A model generated the notes under the pieces. That model was not told the DNA's origin. It saw nothing but the letters and a program-made list of their open reading frames with translations, and made no database searches. Shown here piece after piece: positions 43,961-55,210 of a DNA stretch of 64,000 bases; the stretch's first letter is position 1; every line of letters starts with the position of its first letter. The stretch spans positions 637,410 through 701,409 of the forward strand of contig NW_024063779.1 in assembly GCF_009727055.1 (NCBI RefSeq), written 5' to 3'. The stretch comes from Benincasa hispida (lineage: Eukaryota > Streptophyta > Magnoliopsida > Cucurbitales > Cucurbitaceae). Made by a program: the position numbers and the translations under genes.

Positions 43961-45719
43961 ATGTCGAATTCTTCTAGAGTACTCGCTTCCGAATAAGTTA
44001 AAGGTAAAATCGAAACGACATACAAATTACGGTTAATGGTTCTAAAAGGGTTTTAACAGAGGATTGCCTTTGATCTCCCAATTCATCTAAAGTTTTGAAC
44101 TATATAGATGAGAATGCAAAACTCGAACAACAAGATAAATATGATTTACTTGTTATTAAAGCATGTTTAGTGGAAAACGATAAAACATGGATAATTGATT
44201 TAGGTGCCGCTAATCATGTCTATACTTTCTTATAGGAAACAAGTTCCTGGAGACAGTTGACAGAAGGCAAAACAATCTTTAAGGTAGGGACCAGAGAGGT
44301 TATTTTAGCTAAAGCAGTGGGAGATATGAAGTTATTTATAGGAGATAGATACATTTTTCTTTAAAATGTTTATTACATTTCTTCTATGAAAAGGAATCTG
44401 ATATCTGTCTCTTATTTACTGGAACAAAATTATAAATTTTCTTTTGAAAATGATGAAGTGTTTATTACTTCAAAGAATATTAAAATTTGTTCTGCAAAAT
44501 TAGAAAATAACTTGTATTTGTTAAAACCGACTGAAGTAAAGGCTGTTTTAAACATATAGATGTTTAAAATAGCTGAGACTCATGAGAAAATGAAAGTTTC
44601 TCCAAATTCCTATCTTTGGCACTTGAGACTGGGTCACATAAATCTCAATAGGATTGAGAGACTAGTTAAGAACGGCCATCTAAATAAGTTAGAAGACAAT
44701 TCATTACTGCTATGTGAATCCTGTCTTGAGGGTAAAATAACTAAAAGTTCTTTTTTTGGAAAAGGTCTTAGAGCCAAAGAACCCTTAGAGCTCGTATATT
44801 TTGACCTTGATCCTATAAATGTTAGAGCTAGAGGAGGGTATGAATATTTCATCAGCTTCGTTGATGACTATTCTAGGTATGGGCATATTTACATGATACA
44901 TCAAAAGTACGAAACATTTGCAAAGTTCAAAGAGTATAAGGCTAGTTGAGAACCAATTAGGTAAAAATCTTAAATCACTTTAGAATTTGGGGTTGCCCGA
45001 CACATGTGTTGGTGCAAAATCCTAAAAAGTTGGAACGTCATTCAAAAGTATGCCTATTTGTAGGCTAACCAAAAGAAACGAAAGGTGGTTTCTTTTACAA
45101 TCCTCATGAAGACAAGGTATTTGTATCGAAAAATGCAACCTTCTTGGAGAAAGACCACATGAAGAATCATTAACCTCGCATTAAGCTAGTAATAGAAGAA
45201 ATGTCCAGAGAAACGACAAATACATCAACAAAGTTGTTGACAGAGTAGGTTCATCAACAAGAGTTATTGATGAAACTGGTATTTCACATTATCCTTAAGA
45301 GTTGAGAATGCCTCGTTGTAGTGGGAGAGTTATGCAATAGCCTGACCGATATATGGGTTTAACTGAAACTCAAGTCATCATACCAGATGATGGCTTAGAG
45401 GATTCGTTGTCTTTTAAACAAGAAATGAATGATGTGGATAAAAACCAATGGATTAAAGCCATGGATCTTGATATGGAATCTATGTATTTCAATTCTGTCT
45501 GAGATCTTGTAGATCAACCTGAAGGGGTAAAACCCATCGGCTGCAAATGGATCTACAAGAGAAAACAAGACCAAGCTGGTAAAATACAGACCTACAAAGC
45601 CAGACTTATGGCAAAAGGGTTTACCCAAAGAGAGGGGGTAGACTATGAAGAAACCTTCTCTCCGATTGTCATGATAAAGTCAATTAGAATACTCTTGTCC
45701 ATAGCTACATTTTATGATG
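43961..45719 (+). pseudogene. pol: gag stub and pol remnants of element B
   Basis: Gag starts at ATG 43961 (MSNSSRVLASE) and is cut within about 50 codons. Protease follows: WIIDLGAANHVYT near 44190, with D-S-G again changed to D-L-G. The GAG-pre-integrase part is well kept (LWHLRLGHINLNRIERLVKN, CESCLEGKITK, 44620-44750) and the integrase core begins (GYEYFISFVDDYSRYG, 44839). At 44980 the sequence jumps to WGCPTHVLV-like codons, losing two of the three catalytic acidic residues. Reverse transcriptase is present from FKQEMNDVDKNQWIKAMDL (45415) to [20 protein letters not shown] (45700), then is lost at a run of nine G. Confidence 0.85.
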
Positions 45720-45727
45720 GGGGGGGG

Positions 45728-46578
45728 TAATTTGAAATGTTCTAATTTGAATTAAGAGGAATTAGTAATTATAATGCGATATAATTACACGTTTAATTAT
45801 TAAATTAATAGCAATCGAAGAATTGGATAATATTTAAAGATGATTTAAATATTAATTTCATGAATAGGGATTCATGGTTGTGGAATTGATGTTTAATTTG
45901 ATATTTGATATTAAATTAACAAGAATTAATTAAATCAATTTTTTGTTTCAATTTAATTTTTGAAAAATTAGATTAAAAATTAAATTGTAATAAAAATTCA
46001 ATTAATTGATTTTAAATCAATTTTAAAATAGAATAGATTTTGAAAATTGATAAATTCAATTTAATTTTTAATTAAAATTGAAAAATTGGAAAAATCCATT
46101 TTTAGTGGTTTTTTCCAACTTGACTCATCTTCCACTTAATCCCACTCAAAATTGATCAAGGTGGAGCTGTCAATTTAATATGCAATTAGATTGCATGAAG
46201 AGATAGAATAAAACCTTAGGTTTTTAGGTTGAGAGAATGAGCGATGCAACTGTTTTTTTTTTTTTCTTTCTTTCTTTCTTTCTTTCTTTTTCGAGAGAAG
46301 AAGAAGAGTTTTTCATTCTCTAGCTAAAGAACTAAGAAAAACCTCCATATTCTTCCCTCAATTCAGTTCATTTTCAGTCCTACAACTCAATCTAGTGTCC
46401 AAGAGAATAGTAGGAAAGATCTATTGGTGGTCCACACCTTGTTACTGAGAAGATTGAAGCTGATTTTGAAGTTCAAAGTCTTCAAATATGAGTTTTTTTT
46501 TGTTTTTTATGAAACCCTCTTTTTTTTATATGAACATGCTTTATTAATTTCTAAAATTGATGAATTAGAGTGCTTAAT
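45728..46578 (+). mobile_element. Truncated 3' LTR of element B
   Basis: Joined to RT at 45719-45727 (nine G). It begins well inside the LTR (TTTGAAATGTTC, TTTAATATTTGATATTAAATT) and is interrupted at 46578 by K. It contains a T-run and (CTTT)n at 46252-46290. Confidence 0.7.
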
Positions 46579-47902
46579 TGTTGGGTTTAATGCTCTAAAT
46601 CTCGTAGGATCCTATAGTTTGTAATTATAATGTACAAACATCTTATTTATTTAATAAAATATGTGATGTTTTATTTCATTTTGAGTTGCATTAACCATAA
46701 ACCAATAAACTAAGTTCTAAGGTTATCTTGTAGCTTAAACATGTATGTAGAGACATGCGGATGGATCATGTTTAAGTGATAACCTAAATGGTCTGTAGTA
46801 GATGAATAAGACTGGATACCTTATTCTGGTGGCACTACGAGTATGACCTGCATTGTAGATGTTACAATTGTTGTAAAGTTCTAAAATTGATCTGATCCTG
46901 ATCATTCATGTGGAGACATGTGAGTGGGGATATTCTATACAAAAGAGTTTGTATAAGACTGGACCACGAAATGTTTAGTGTCATTAGTTAACTTTGTTCA
47001 TAATAGAGACTTACATTTCACCAGGATGACCATAGGTTACATGATCTTAATCCTGAGTGAGTTGTGAACTCCTGTCTCTGAAGGGGATACTTTGATTTGT
47101 ATTGTGAGAGTGGCTAGATCGCCGACTCAATAAGTCTACCATTTTGGGGATTCATTTGATTGGGAGTTGGGAACACAGCTACACAAGAGGGAATTCACTC
47201 CTTCCCCAACGTCGGGATAGGTAGATAAATTGCTCCCTTAAAGGTTGATTCTGGAGCTTGAATAATGTGGCACCACACTTTCTCTTGGCTCGATAGGGGT
47301 TTGGTCATGGTTGGACTATGATTTATTGTTCATTAAAGGGATTAGTGATACTTAAGGTGTTAGATGTAACTATAGGGACAAAACGGTAATTTTGGCCCAA
47401 TTGTACTTACGAGCAATTTCTGAATGGTCATTGTATTGTTGATTGGTTATATTCAATGGACACAAAAATATATATGTAGTATGAGGAGTGCAACTAATGT
47501 TTTTAGTAGAGTGTCTGTCAATTAACGGATAGTGAATAATTTTATTAAAGAGTTTAATTAGTTATTCACCTACCGTTGGAGCTACAGGTCCATAAGGTCC
47601 CCTTGATACCTCAACGGGAATTAATGAGAATCAGTTTTGGATTAATTTGAATTGTTCAAATTATTTGAGAAAATTATTTAATTATATGTGATATAATTAA
47701 TTATAATTACTATAATGTATTTGATACATTATAATATAAAGTTTATTTAAAAGGAAATAAATCTTTAAATGTGATTCAAATATTAATTACATGAATTGGA
47801 TTCATATAATTATACTTAATAAAAATGGGATTTATATTAAATGTCATTAGTGGGAGAATAGAAACTATAGGTTATATTGTATATGATACAATATAGAAAT
47901 TA
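46579..47902 (+). mobile_element. K: truncated LTR, same family as H
   Basis: Starts TGTTGGGTTTAATGC, closely matching H read in reverse from 61487 (TGTTGGGGTTGATGCCC). Inserted after TTAAT in the B LTR. Ends where C begins at 47903, about 680 bp short of the H length, and the missing part does not reappear after C. Confidence 0.7.
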
Positions 47903-49790
47903 TGTAGGAGTATATCAGCATGCAACGGAAGCAACAAGGATCAATAAGCATTCTAATTCATTAATTTTGACTGTTAATCAAGCATGCTCATACAATAATA
48001 AGAGGGTTTCAAGTAATACCTTTGTAGAACCTCTTTGAATCACGAATTCAACTCAAATCTTCTCCAAATCTCGTTGTGAACCACCTCAAGATCTTCCCTA
48101 CTATTCTCTTGGAGCTTTAGATTGAGTTGTGGGACTCAAAATAAGCTTGAATGAAAGAAACTTGGAGAAGAACTTACAACACCATCCATTAGAAGAACAC
48201 CTTCTTCAACTCAAATTTTGCTGTAAAAATTTAACTGATGCATGCCTTAATTCCATCCATCTTCTCTATTTATTGCAGGACATTTATGCAAAGAAGAAGG
48301 CTGGAAGAGATGCATCTCATTCTTGGAGCATTGAAGCTAGAGTCAAATTGATGTTTAGTGAGCAACTTGGTTGACAGTGGAGAAATCCATATTTCCAAAA
48401 TTTGTGTTGTCCAATTTTCTAATTTCCAAATTGATTTCTAAAAACAACTTTGATTTCAAAAAATTAAAAATTTATTAATTTTACCAAATTAATTTTTTAA
48501 TAAAATTAATAATAAATAATTAATTAAATAATTTAATTAATTCTAATTTAATATAAAATATTAAATTAATTTTACACAAATTCCACCTTCATAAATTTAA
48601 TATTTAAATCATATTTAAATATTAATTAATTCTCCAATTCCATTTAATTCCAAAATTAAATGTGTAATTATATCTCATATAATTAATAATCCCTTAATTC
48701 TAATTTGAACGTTTCAAATTAATTTATCACACTACTCTAAAGCTAATACATTTATGAGCTAGTAAGGGACCTCGTGGACCTACAGATCATAGGCTCCAAC
48801 GATCCGAGATTAATTGACTAAACTCTTTACACTGAATTAACCCTCATTCATTAAGTAATGGGTCACTCCACTAAAACCCATAGTTGCAGTCCCATCACTA
48901 GAGATATATTATGTCCACTCGATATAACCATGATTAGTAAGTTAACCCTTCATAGGTTGTTCATAATAACGACTGGGTCAAATGTCTGTTTTACCCCCGA
49001 CATTACCTCTTGTTCCTTAAGTCCCACTAATCCTCTAAGTGAACAATTAATTTGTGATCCAATAAACAAACCGAGTCTCTCTCGGGCCAATGAGAGAGTG
49101 GGGCCCCTAGTTCAAGACCCGAAATCAGCACTTAAGGGAACAACCTCTCTACTATCCTTAAAAGCGGGTAGGAGTGAATTCCATCTTGCACTCTATGTCC
49201 CCAGCTATCTACCCAGTCTTACCCCTGAAATAGAGGTTTATTAAGTCGGCACTGTTGAGCCAACCCTTACCTATGCAAATCTAAAGATAATCCTGAATAA
49301 ACAGGAGTTCATAGTTAGCTCATGATTAAGGTCAAGTTACCTAGGTCATCGCTTTGAAATAGTCAGTCTTAAACGGTAAACAACGTTATAAAGTAAGGTT
49401 GACTGATTTCGTGGTCCGATCTTGTACAAACCCATTGCATAGGACACCCCCACTTCTCATGTCATAATATGTACGAATTAGGATCACATTTTCTGTAGCA
49501 CTTTACAACTCTTTGTAACATCTACCGAGTGGGCCACATCCAATATTGTTACCAGAATAAGGCACCCAATCTTATTCATATACTATAGATCATTTTGGCT
49601 ATTTACTCGAACTTGATCCACTTTTATGTCTCCACATAAAGTTCAAATACTCATGTAATAGTCCTGGGTATTTTAGTTTATTGGATTTCTAAAATGAAAT
49701 AAGCAATACATATTTTCAATCAACTTATTGAATTTTCATAATAAGTTTTAGTGTTTACAAACCACGAGTTTTAGGATATAAAACCCAACA
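47903..49790 (-). mobile_element. 3' LTR of element C
   Basis: On the minus strand starts TGTTGGGTTTTATATCC at 49790 and ends near CATGCTGATATACTCCTACA at 47903. Family landmarks such as CCACTTTTATGTCTCCACAT are reversed at 49618. Also has the CTTATTGATCCTTG and GCTTCCGTTGCATG end blocks seen in B. Confidence 0.8.
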
Positions 49791-50642
49791 AAATCCCACT
49801 TAGACTAAAACTCCAGCGGTAACTTATATATCCGAATATATAAAACTGAGTTTATGAGTTTTACAGAGAAATACAATAAACTAGGGCATCTCATACCTAT
49901 GGTTTACCATACGGTATCCCATACCTAATCTTTTCCCACTTGCTCTAGGTTATTAACTTGGTCTTCCTAGTCTTACTAGAATATTCTCAAACACTTTAGC
50001 CGAGAGAATCTTTGTAAACTTATTAGTGTACAATAGACTTCTTACTAAACTATATGAGGAATGCATCTTATTCTCAATAATGACTAAGAAGGCATACTTT
50101 TCTCCTACTACATCGAGGTACTCTCAACTCTTTGAGTAAGACGCATTTGACCTCTCTAAACAACTCTTGTTAACAGTATTAATTCAATAACTCTTTATTG
50201 ATTTATGCAAGTTTTTATGGAAACAAATAATACAATGTGATTTCGAACAACATTCCAATGATATTAAGAAATCAATTTAAGGTAATTAGAAAGTTTTTCA
50301 CTGGATTTCATGTTCTATCAAATAGACATAGAAATCTTTAAACTTTGTATACTTTGATCCAATCGAAGTATTTTGGTTTTATTTTACCAAACAAGTTTTG
50401 CACACTCTGAATGTTTCAAGTCTTCCAAACTTATCATTTAGGTTAAATAACTATTTGTCTTAATTAATTTCTAGCCGTTTTAAATATTTAAATTTTTGTA
50501 AATGGCTTTTAACCAAGTTGGTTCTTAATAAAGGTTGTTATGCGATAGAACAAATATAATTTTCGAAAATGAACATTTCATTTATAACAAAAATATATAC
50601 AATTTGTTCTTTACATGATAATCAAAACAAATAAGATTATCA

Positions 50643-50903
50643 TCAGATAGCAACATCTCCCAAAACATCAGATATGCTGGCATGGATATAGGCATGAGCT
50701 TTATCATTCGCCCTCATCCATCTATTGAATGCATCTCGAACAGTTCGGTTTGCGTTAGAGCTTGGAATGGAAGGACAATCCTCTGTTAAGACAAAACGAA
50801 AATTGTCTATCACCCGTATAATATTCAGATTTGATTTCCAAGTTGCATAATTATCCCTAATTAGTTTATCAGATGCCAACAATTGTATTAATGAACTCGT
50901 CAT
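50643..50903 (-). pseudogene. gag: Truncated gag of element C
   Basis: Starts at ATG 50903-50901, MTSSLIQLLASDKL, and runs to ISDVL at about 50660, where a deletion of roughly 600 bp joins it to the tail sequence equivalent to base 1807 of A. The glutamine codon here (CAA) corresponds to the stop at 916 of A. The UBN2 start is intact; the knuckle is lost. Confidence 0.85.
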
Positions 50904-53405
50904 TCTGAAAATATAAACAAATTTTATAAGTGAATTGTTTTTTAAACACAATCAAGTTTTAGCAAAGTAATAATATACCCAAGATTATTTTTGCAACGAC
51001 GCTACAGCAAGACATTCTTGACTAAACACTGCCTCCAAAATAACTCATATTCTGATTGTCATTTAGCTACCATTTTTTGTCGGAAATTACTAACTCTTTA
51101 GTAATTCTGTAAGTGGAATCCTCTATTTTCAGTCCTCAGAAGTCTGATCTCAATGATGCTCCCGAAGTTGGAAAGTCAAAGTAGAAACCGACTTTAGAAA
51201 TCCTATCCATTTATGGAGTTTGAGTTGTTCCGAATCTTATGTTAAAACCCTCTGAGGGGATAGTCGTCGTTAAATAACTAGCGAGGTCAACTTAAAGACG
51301 ACAAGCAGGCGCAACATAGGAATCTCACCGTTCAAACCAATAGAAGAGACCGTAGAATATTTTGACACATATCCTTCACCCAATTACTATGAACTATCTC
51401 CCCCATTCACTTTGGTCTTGATCTATGACGAACACTTTCCGAATGGAGGCCACTCCAGGGTGACACGAAGTGCTGCACGGATCTCATGGTGAGAATTATA
51501 TAGGGATGTGAGAATTGAAATCAATATATCATATATTTGATTTTCCTGTGAACTACTTCCCCTCATTCACCGTGATCAATTCACGCAAACACTTTTCGAA
51601 TGGAAGTCACTTCCAAGGTGACACAAAGTGCAGCATGAACCTTTCGGTTTGAACATCTTGAGAACGTGAAAATTTTAAAATCAAAACATCACATTTTACT
51701 TTAAAGTGAACAACTTCCCCCATTCACCAAAATCTAGATTCATGTAAACACTTTCTGAATTAAGGTCACTTCCAAGGTGACATGAAGTGCCACATGAATA
51801 TAGATTGTGAACTCTTAGGAACGTGAGAGCTAGAAATAATCATATCATATATGTTTATTAATCTCCCACTGAAATGTTCTAACATATCATATACGTTATT
51901 TGATCTTCACTGAAGTGTTCTAATAGCATATCGTATATGATATTAAACTCCCACAAAATGTTCTAATGATTAAACGAGGTATTCGTTTCTTAGGCTTATT
52001 TTGGCTAATTAAACAACCTAAGTCTAGGTATTTATCCAAGTATAACGTTTATAATTGGATTTAATTTATGATATCTAGGTGATAAACCACTTTTAAAACC
52101 TCACATCGCTCACGTATTGCTCATAAAACCGGTTAACAATGCTCAATAATTCAGCCATAATCCCCAGGTAGGAGGTATTCCATAAACCGTTAACTTAAAT
52201 ACCTCCAGCCTTCGACAGGATTATATACCGGTTGAGTTTGTAACTCGAGTTCTACAAGTTTAATGACCTATTTTAACTATTAAAATAAGTGGTTATCCTA
52301 CATGAACATGCAGCTGTTCTTTGTTATGGATTTTAAATGTCTAACTCAATTTTATAACAGCTTACAAAATTTTAAACATGCTAAACATCCACAACAGACA
52401 TCAAAGGCATTTAATATTTAATGTAACATTTATATTAAATAGAAGAAACCTTAAACATGCATACTATATATTATAATATTTTATAACATACTTTCAATGC
52501 ATGTAACATGCTTCCTATGGTAGGATTTTAAATCTACATGGCATACTGTATGCACATATTAGATTTATTTAATTATAACATACATCATATGGATGAATAA
52601 TTAAACACATACTGATATGGTTTTAGTTTTGGCATAAACAAGCAAACAAAAGCCTAATTATTACAAAATAGCAAGAAATAGCTCTAAATCGCTTGAATTG
52701 CTCCAAACCGAACCCAAATAGCTTGAACCGGACCAGCCAAAAACCATTTGAGGCCAAACCAAATAGGACATGAAAAAAATCGATCGAACCGACTACTCTC
52801 ACTATGTCTGGTGTTGCTCGGTTCAATCTCGCTACTTTAGTCACAAATGGTTCATCTCTCGCTAGCTCCATTGAAATCTCGCTGCAACTCGATCTCTCGC
52901 TGAAAATCGATTCAAGAATCTCACTTCAAACTCAATCTCTAGCTCTATGCTCGAAATCTCGCTTGAACTCTATTCAAAATCTCGCTCGAACTTGATCTCT
53001 CGCTTGAAATTCCATTAGAATCTCGTTCGAACAAGAAATCTCACTCAAACTCGATTCAAAATCTCGTTTAAACTTGCAATCTCGCTTGAAAATTCCATCA
53101 GAATCTCGCTTAAAATGAAATCTCGCTTGAAACAATCTCGCTCTCGCTCAAATTATGGAAATCTCGCTCGAAGCTTGAACAACGAGATTTGAGTAGATGC
53201 TGAAGACCTGTTCCTACTGCTCGACCTTCTTCATTTCTTTCTTCGTTTACAACTTCATTTCAACTCTAATGACTCCAAATAAATTACAGATTCTTGAGCA
53301 CACATATAAGCTCATCAAACAAGAGCCAATTACAAATTTAATAAAGGAATCAAAGAGAATTAAATGCCAAAACACAGAAAACCATATCAGTGCACCATTT
53401 TTAAC
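50904..53405 (-). other. Leader of element C with hairpins and motif cassette
   Basis: Three hairpins on the plus strand: 51433-51472 (GCCAC/GTGAC, G-U pair), 51590-51630 (GTCAC/GTGAC) and 51749-51789 (GTCAC/GTGAC), each with CACTT/AAGTG outside. Then AT-rich leader alignable to B (52000-52620), a cassette (52680-53180) and the primer-side part (53260-53405). Confidence 0.7.
52680..53180. repeat. Motif cassette in the C leader
   Basis: The words AATCTCGCT, TCGAACTCGAT and CTCGCTTGAA recur at least twenty times between 52840 and 53175, with no fixed period. The first part (52680-52760) has AACCG/CTTGAA words related to the B cassette. Confidence 0.75.
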
Positions 53406-53415
53406 TCACCGCATC

Positions 53416-53641
53416 CCACCATCCCGTTCTAAGCCGGAGAATAGTCGGGAAGACTCTTGTGGTAGTCTACGAACCGTTCGTGAGGAGATTAGATCTAATT
53501 TGGAGAAGATTCAAAGTCTACGAAGGTTGTATTCTTTTTCCCCTTTTATTTGATTTAATTTCATGTTTATCCTTTGTGATTAACCTAATTAGAGTACTTT
53601 AGATATGTTTTTCTTCCATTGCGCATGTGTTCGTTCCATCA
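53416..53641 (+). mobile_element. L: forward LTR end fragment at the LINE junction
   Basis: GAATAGTCGGGAAGA and the following 60 bp resemble the J LTR (there reversed at 37870). Ends GTTCGTTCCATCA, directly followed by LINE ORF2. Only the last 226 bp of an LTR remain. Confidence 0.6.
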
Positions 53642-55210
53642 GGTTATAAAGAGATCTGAATGCTCGGGGATTGTGCAATCCCCTAGAATTTCAACATATA
53701 TTTTTATAATCCAAGGCAGGGTTGTTGTACAGCCTCTGACCATGCGATATTAACTTCAAATAAGGTTGATTCTGAGCTTCATTCTCTCTGTTTTTTGTCT
53801 CCTTTCTTTCCAAGGTTATCACCTACAATTGATTTCCTTTTTATGGTTTTTGGTAGAGGTTTCATCAATGTTGAAGTCCATTTGTTCCTTGGTTCTTCTT
53901 TTCCAAGATTTTAATCTTTTAGGTGGAAGGGATAGGTTGGTATTTTCTATATTAGAAGGTTGTTGGTTATTGTGGTCTTTCCTAGTTGAGGTTGTTGATT
54001 TTGATAATGTATATTCTTTTTTGTTTCAAATTGATTTTCAGACTCCTTTTTCCTATTATTGTCAGGTGGAACATTCAGTTGGTGATCTGTATCAAGATGA
54101 ATTGCAGTTCTCTGAGGTAAATTCAGGTCAAGATTTTTTGTGTCAATATGCATTTTTCCTTGTTGATTCTGTGAATTATTCAATATTGCAGCCTCGATTG
54201 TCTGATCTAGTTGAGGTGTAGAAGAATTTTTTTATGGAGAATCTTTTCTTTGGTCATCAACAGGGTTCTCTGAGAATTTCCTAATAGGATTTGGAGAGCT
54301 TCGAAATCTCAACCAAGGGTCGTATTGTGTTGAACAGCCATTGAGACTATAGGGGAAGGCTTGTGGTAAATTGCATTTTTTTTGTAAATGACCAATTATT
54401 CCAAAAGAATAACAATAATCAGATAATCTTTCATAGTTAATTGCAATCCATTTTTCTGATGTAGATTCTGAGAGTTGAACCTTCACTAGTCTTCTAAGGG
54501 GTTTTGTGATATCCATTAAAAATTTTAATCTCAATGTTTCCCCCACCTCAAGTCATCTTCATCACACTCAATATCTAAAAAAATTTCTATGTGATCACCG
54601 ATTTCTTGCCATTATTTTGTTTTGGAATCCAAGCAGGGGGTTTATGAGTCGAATCCAAAAGCTCACTTTATCAAATTAGATATCAGTAATTCGTTTATCA
54701 ACACCTGGTTCTTCTAAAATTAAATTTTGATTATCAAATAACCATGGGCCAAATCGTAGAACTCATTCTTTATTTTCCACGCATTATTAAAGGCGTTTTT
54801 CAAGGCATTTTCGGCGATAACTCTTTGTGATAACAATTTCCTGATTAGGCAGTGGTCGAGTCGACCATTAACTTCGTTAGCTATTCCAAAGTCAAGGATG
54901 ATTGGGGATCTGTCTTCTTCATCAGAGAGTTGGAGTTGTTTTAGATTAGATAAGATTTCCTCTATGTCCATTTTGAAATTCAATTCTTTGTCACTTTGAT
55001 TAAAAAGGAGAAGTGGGAGAGCTAGAAGGTTTTTTTTTTTTTTTTTTTTTTGGGTTTCAATGTTCACCACTATCAAAAGGGGAAGATGGATCAATTAATG
55101 GTTCCGAAGATCACTTTGAACAGAAGAGGAAGAAAGCTTCTACAACGAGGTTTCGTTGATGTTTTCCTCACGATGGAGGATCTTGAAGACCCTATTCACC
55201 GCTTCTCAAT
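53642..55210 (-). pseudogene. LINE 5' part: ORF1 and the first codons of ORF2
   Basis: ORF1 starts at ATG 54971 (MDIEEILSNLKQLQLSDEE) with a DUF4283-like N-terminal part, has frameshifts, and contains DITKPLRRLVKVQL and a zinc knuckle near 54414-54373 in which the second cysteine has become phenylalanine (C-Y-S-F). This is the RNA-binding protein of plant L1-like LINEs. Its C-terminal region runs to about 53770. ORF2 begins near 53690; codons NSRGLHNPRAFRSLYN (53685-53643) are the conserved start of the endonuclease, after which L interrupts. The 5' leader extends to about 55210. The long plus-strand frame at 53766-54221 is its antisense. Confidence 0.8.
55030..55051. repeat. T22 homopolymer in the LINE ORF1 leader
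   Basis: Twenty-two T on the plus strand, an A-run in LINE sense, 60 bp upstream of the ORF1 start. It is internal, so it is not the poly-A tail. Confidence 0.95.

Larger units (their letters stand above)
39747..46578 (+). mobile_element. Element B: forward copia with deletions in gag, integrase and RT
   Basis: 5' LTR 39747-41776, primer site 41779, leader, a stub of gag, protease, part of integrase, the start of reverse transcriptase, then a direct join into the middle of a 3' LTR (45728-46578) that is itself cut by K. Three separate deletions account for a coding region of only 1.76 kb. It is closest to A and C in the LTR but carries pol, so it may descend from the autonomous partner of that gag-only family; this is inference. 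Confidence 0.75.
47903..53405 (-). mobile_element. Element C: reversed gag-only copia, same structure as A
   Basis: In element orientation: leader (53405-50904), truncated gag (50903-50643), the non-coding tail shared with A (50642-49802), polypurine tract AAGTGGGATTT (49801-49791) and 3' LTR (49790-47903). The 5' LTR and primer site are missing; the leader breaks off about 90 bp short of where they should be and fragment L follows. No pol. Confidence 0.75.

Noticed and set aside
53766..54221. Longest plus-strand frame after the gag genes (151 codons)
   Set aside because: Antisense of the LINE ORF1 C-terminal region; hydrophobic F/L/S composition is the usual result of reading an A-rich gene backwards.
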